64,000 bases of DNA from an uncultured Bacteroidota bacterium (GTDB lineage Bacteria > Bacteroidota > Bacteroidia > Chitinophagales > Chitinophagaceae). A program made the translations under genes and the position numbers. Where the stretch lies: positions 21,670 to 85,669 of the forward strand of contig CAIVKC010000030.1 of the NCBI GenBank assembly GCA_903906365.1, read 5' to 3'. Shown one piece after another: positions 61,781 through 64,000 of this stretch. How positions within the stretch are numbered: the first letter of the stretch is position 1; every line of letters begins with the position of its first letter. Below the pieces are notes generated by a model. The model did no database searches and was not told where the DNA came from. It saw only the letters and a list, made by a program, of their open reading frames with translations.

Positions 61781-64000
61781 ATGAAAAAATCCTTGTTTTT
61801 GCTGCTGTTCTGGGGCCCTGTATGCTGGGTGCCCGGCCGGGTCTTGGCGCAGTCCTGTACACCCCCTGTCATGAATGCCCTGTCCAACCAGGAGGTCTGT
61901 AACCACCCCGGTGGGGTGGCCGTCTCTTTTTCGGGAGCCCGGCCGGGGGCAGATTACCGCTGGACGATCACCAACCAAACCACGGGTCTGCTGCTCCATG
62001 GCCATGGCAATTTGCCCGGCTTATTGGCCGCTAACCCCGGCAGCCAGCCCCTGACCGATACGGTCATGGTGCAACCCGTGGCAGGACCGCTGGCCTTTAT
62101 CACCAACTATCAAACCAATGAGGTAACGGTGATCAATATGGCCACCAACGGGGTCACGGCCACTATTCCGGTTGGTGCAAGCCCCTACGGCGTCGCTGCC
62201 AGTGGCGATGGAAAATGGGTATACATAGCCAATAACACCGGCAATTCGGTTTCAGTCATCAACACCGCCACCCTGGCTGTCCAGGCGACGATCCGGGTAG
62301 GGCAGTCCCCCTATGGGATGGTATTGAATCCTGCCGGCACCACCCTCTATGTCTCCAATTCCCTTTCCAATACCGTATCGGTCATCAATACGGTGGCCGA
62401 CAGCGTTACCGCCACCCTAACGGTGGGAACCGGGCCCGCGGGTATTGCCGTGAGCCCGGATGGATCCAGGATATATGTCGCCAATAAGGGATCCGCTTCG
62501 GTGTCTGTAATCAATACCGCATCCAATATGGTCATAGCCACCATAGAGGAACCTGCAAACAGTCTGCCTTTTGGACTGGTGACCAGCAGTGACGGATCCA
62601 AACTATATGTCATAAATAACCAGGACAGCGCCGTGGCCGTATACCATACCTCCGACTATAGTCTGGCAGCGGCCATACCGGTGGGAATGGGGCCGCAGGC
62701 GGCGGCCCTGAGCCCCGACGGTACCAGGCTCTATGTGTCCAATACCACCTCGGGCACCATCTCGGTGATCAACACTTCCGCAGATACGGTAACGGCCACC
62801 ATGCTCTACGCAGGCCACCCCGTCGGCCTGTCGGTCAGTCCGGACGGTTCGCTGCTCTATGTCGCAGAAACGGACCGGGGACTTGTCGGGGTATATAATA
62901 CCAGCTTCAATTCCTATATAGATACCCTGCAGGTGGGCGGAATCCCGGTTGCGTTTGGCAATTTTATATCCGGGTCAGCCACCTGCAGCGGAAAGGAGGA
63001 TACTTTCCTTTTGACCATCCGTCCTGCGCTGGCCGCAGCCCTGGTGGAAAGCCAGGTTATCTGCCAGGATTCCCTGACAAAAGCCGTCTATTTCCAAGAC
63101 AGCGCTATGGGCACCCGTTTTTCGTGGACCAACGACCAGCCCGCCATTGGGCTGCCCGCCAGCGGGCGGGACAGTATCCCGGCCCTGCATTTTGTGAACC
63201 AGTCGGACACGACCCTTACTGCCACCTTTGTGGTTACCTCCTTCTACCAGGACAGCAGCCTGGTATGCCAGGGTAATCCGTCGGGCTTCACCATCACCTT
63301 TAATCCAGCCCCAAAACTTATTGCGCCGGCCGACCAGACCTATTGCGCGGGAAGCCTCACCCCGATGATCCCTTTACATGGGCAGGCTGGCCCGGTCAGC
63401 TCCAACTGGGTGAGCAGCAATCCTGCCATCGGACTGCCTGCCAGCGGAATGGACTCTACCCTTCCTTCCTTCCTGGCCATTAATAATACCGGGGCAGTCC
63501 TTACCGATACCATACTGTTCACCCCTTATAATTTCGCCAACGGTCATTCCTGCCCGGGCCGGACCGTTGACTTCACCATCACGGTATTGCCTGCCGTGCC
63601 CAAGCCCCCGATCTCCTGGAACGGCAGCCAGTTTTCCACTACGTCCACCGGGGTATCCTACCAGTGGCTGCTGGCCGATTCGGCCATCGGCGGGGCGACG
63701 GCTTCCACCTACAAGCCGCTGGCGGTGGGCTACTATGCCCTCCGGGTGACCGATTCGCTGGGCTGTACGGCGACCAGCGATTCCTTTAACCTGGTGGTCA
63801 CGGGCATTGCTCCGGTTTCAGCGGACAAGCGCGCCCACCTGCTGCCCAACCCCTCTTCCTGGGAGGTGGTGATCGGATTTGATCAGGCGCCCTCCGGGGT
63901 GCTGACCTTCCGGCTGCTGGGCAGTAACGGGCAGGTGATGAAGACCTGGCGCTCGGCGGACCAGACGGTTCCCCTTTCGCTGTCCCGGTATGAGTCGGGG
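61781..64000 (+). CDS. Surface YVTN-type beta-propeller protein with T9SS-like C-terminus (3' end beyond window)
   Basis: An open frame of 740 codons runs from the ATG at 61781 to the window edge. The signal peptide MKKSLFLLLFWGPVCWVPG precedes a Cys-containing domain. At least six propeller blades of the YVTN/YncE type follow, with repeats such as DGKWVYIANNTGNSVSVINT, GTTLYVSNSLSNTVSVINT and DGSRIYVANKGSASVSVINT. PKD-like or Ig-like domains come next (about 410-680). The last residues resemble a type IX secretion (T9SS) C-terminal domain (PNPSSWEVVIGFDQAPSG, LLGSNGQVMKTW). It is probably exported and attached to the cell surface. The C-terminus is truncated by the window. Confidence 0.88.
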   Translation, partial: MKKSLFLLLFWGPVCWVPGRVLAQSCTPPVMNALSNQEVCNHPGGVAVSFSGARPGADYRWTITNQTTGLLLHGHGNLPGLLAANPGSQPLTDTVMVQPVAGPLAFITNYQTNEVTVINMATNGVTATIPVGASPYGVAASGDGKWVYIANNTGNSVSVINTATLAVQATIRVGQSPYGMVLNPAGTTLYVSNSLSNTVSVINTVADSVTATLTVGTGPAGIAVSPDGSRIYVANKGSASVSVINTASNMVIATIEEPANSLPFGLVTSSDGSKLYVINNQDSAVAVYHTSDYSLAAAIPVGMGPQAAALSPDGTRLYVSNTTSGTISVINTSADTVTATMLYAGHPVGLSVSPDGSLLYVAETDRGLVGVYNTSFNSYIDTLQVGGIPVAFGNFISGSATCSGKEDTFLLTIRPALAAALVESQVICQDSLTKAVYFQDSAMGTRFSWTNDQPAIGLPASGRDSIPALHFVNQSDTTLTATFVVTSFYQDSSLVCQGNPSGFTITFNPAPKLIAPADQTYCAGSLTPMIPLHGQAGPVSSNWVSSNPAIGLPASGMDSTLPSFLAINNTGAVLTDTILFTPYNFANGHSCPGRTVDFTITVLPAVPKPPISWNGSQFSTTSTGVSYQWLLADSAIGGATASTYKPLAVGYYALRVTDSLGCTATSDSFNLVVTGIAPVSADKRAHLLPNPSSWEVVIGFDQAPSGVLTFRLLGSNGQVMKTWRSADQTVPLSLSRYESG

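Noticed and set aside
1..64000. CRISPR arrays, rRNA and tRNA genes
   Set aside because: No regularly spaced repeats, rRNA-like sequence or complete tRNA was recognised by reading; a covariance-model search would be needed to exclude tRNAs formally.

Overview
The window looks like chromosomal DNA of a Bacteroidota bacterium, most likely Chitinophagaceae or a close relative. The grounds are a FecR/SusC/SusD unit with an STN domain on SusC, many secreted glycoside hydrolases and peptidases, lipoproteins, a type IX secretion (T9SS)-like C-terminal domain, a bacterial ceramide operon, and start sites with weak Shine-Dalgarno sequences and A-rich leaders. Base composition is GC-rich for the phylum, which is why long antisense open frames are common.

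Layout. 1-9678: a membrane protein cut by the window edge, then a forward fecR-susC-susD unit followed by two paralogous secreted proteins that join a TlpA/thioredoxin domain to a TIGR03435-like domain. A bidirectional terminator separates these from a reverse pair: a MauE/DoxX-like membrane protein and a small cysteine-containing secreted peptide. 10600-16300: AraC regulator, ExbD, SemiSWEET, a collagen-like lipoprotein, small proteins, a decayed ABC ATPase and a TMEM175-type channel. 16359-23096: a conjugative-element remnant (zinc-ribbon protein, SSB, ArdC-type antirestriction protein, Toprim primase, TraG-type coupling protein) with a lipidated SPFH protein inside it. No relaxase or integrase was found there. 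23145-26002: secreted proteins, a vanadium-haloperoxidase-type enzyme and a nitroreductase-like protein. 26783-43153: a carbohydrate region with GH110, GH95, a putative hydrolase fused to an FGE/SUMF1-like domain lacking the catalytic cysteines, and a GH127-type enzyme, mixed with MFS, acyltransferase, acyl-CoA synthetase and methyltransferase genes. 45418-49737: an FNR-like regulator divergent from a three-gene operon that fits spt / ceramide synthase / ceramide reductase. 49845-64000: a VOC protein, a tricorn-like S41 peptidase, a sialate O-acetylesterase-like enzyme with a tandem repeat in its signal peptide, an S9 peptidase, a GH39-like protein, a penicillin-acylase-type amidase, and an open-ended beta-propeller surface protein.

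How the genes fit together. The SusCD unit imports an unknown ligand. The GH95, GH110, esterase and GH127 genes suggest processing of fucosylated, alpha-galactosylated and acetylated glycans. The two TlpA/TIGR03435 proteins, MauE and the cysteine peptide suggest envelope thiol chemistry near the transporter. No tRNA, rRNA, CRISPR array or insertion sequence was recognised.
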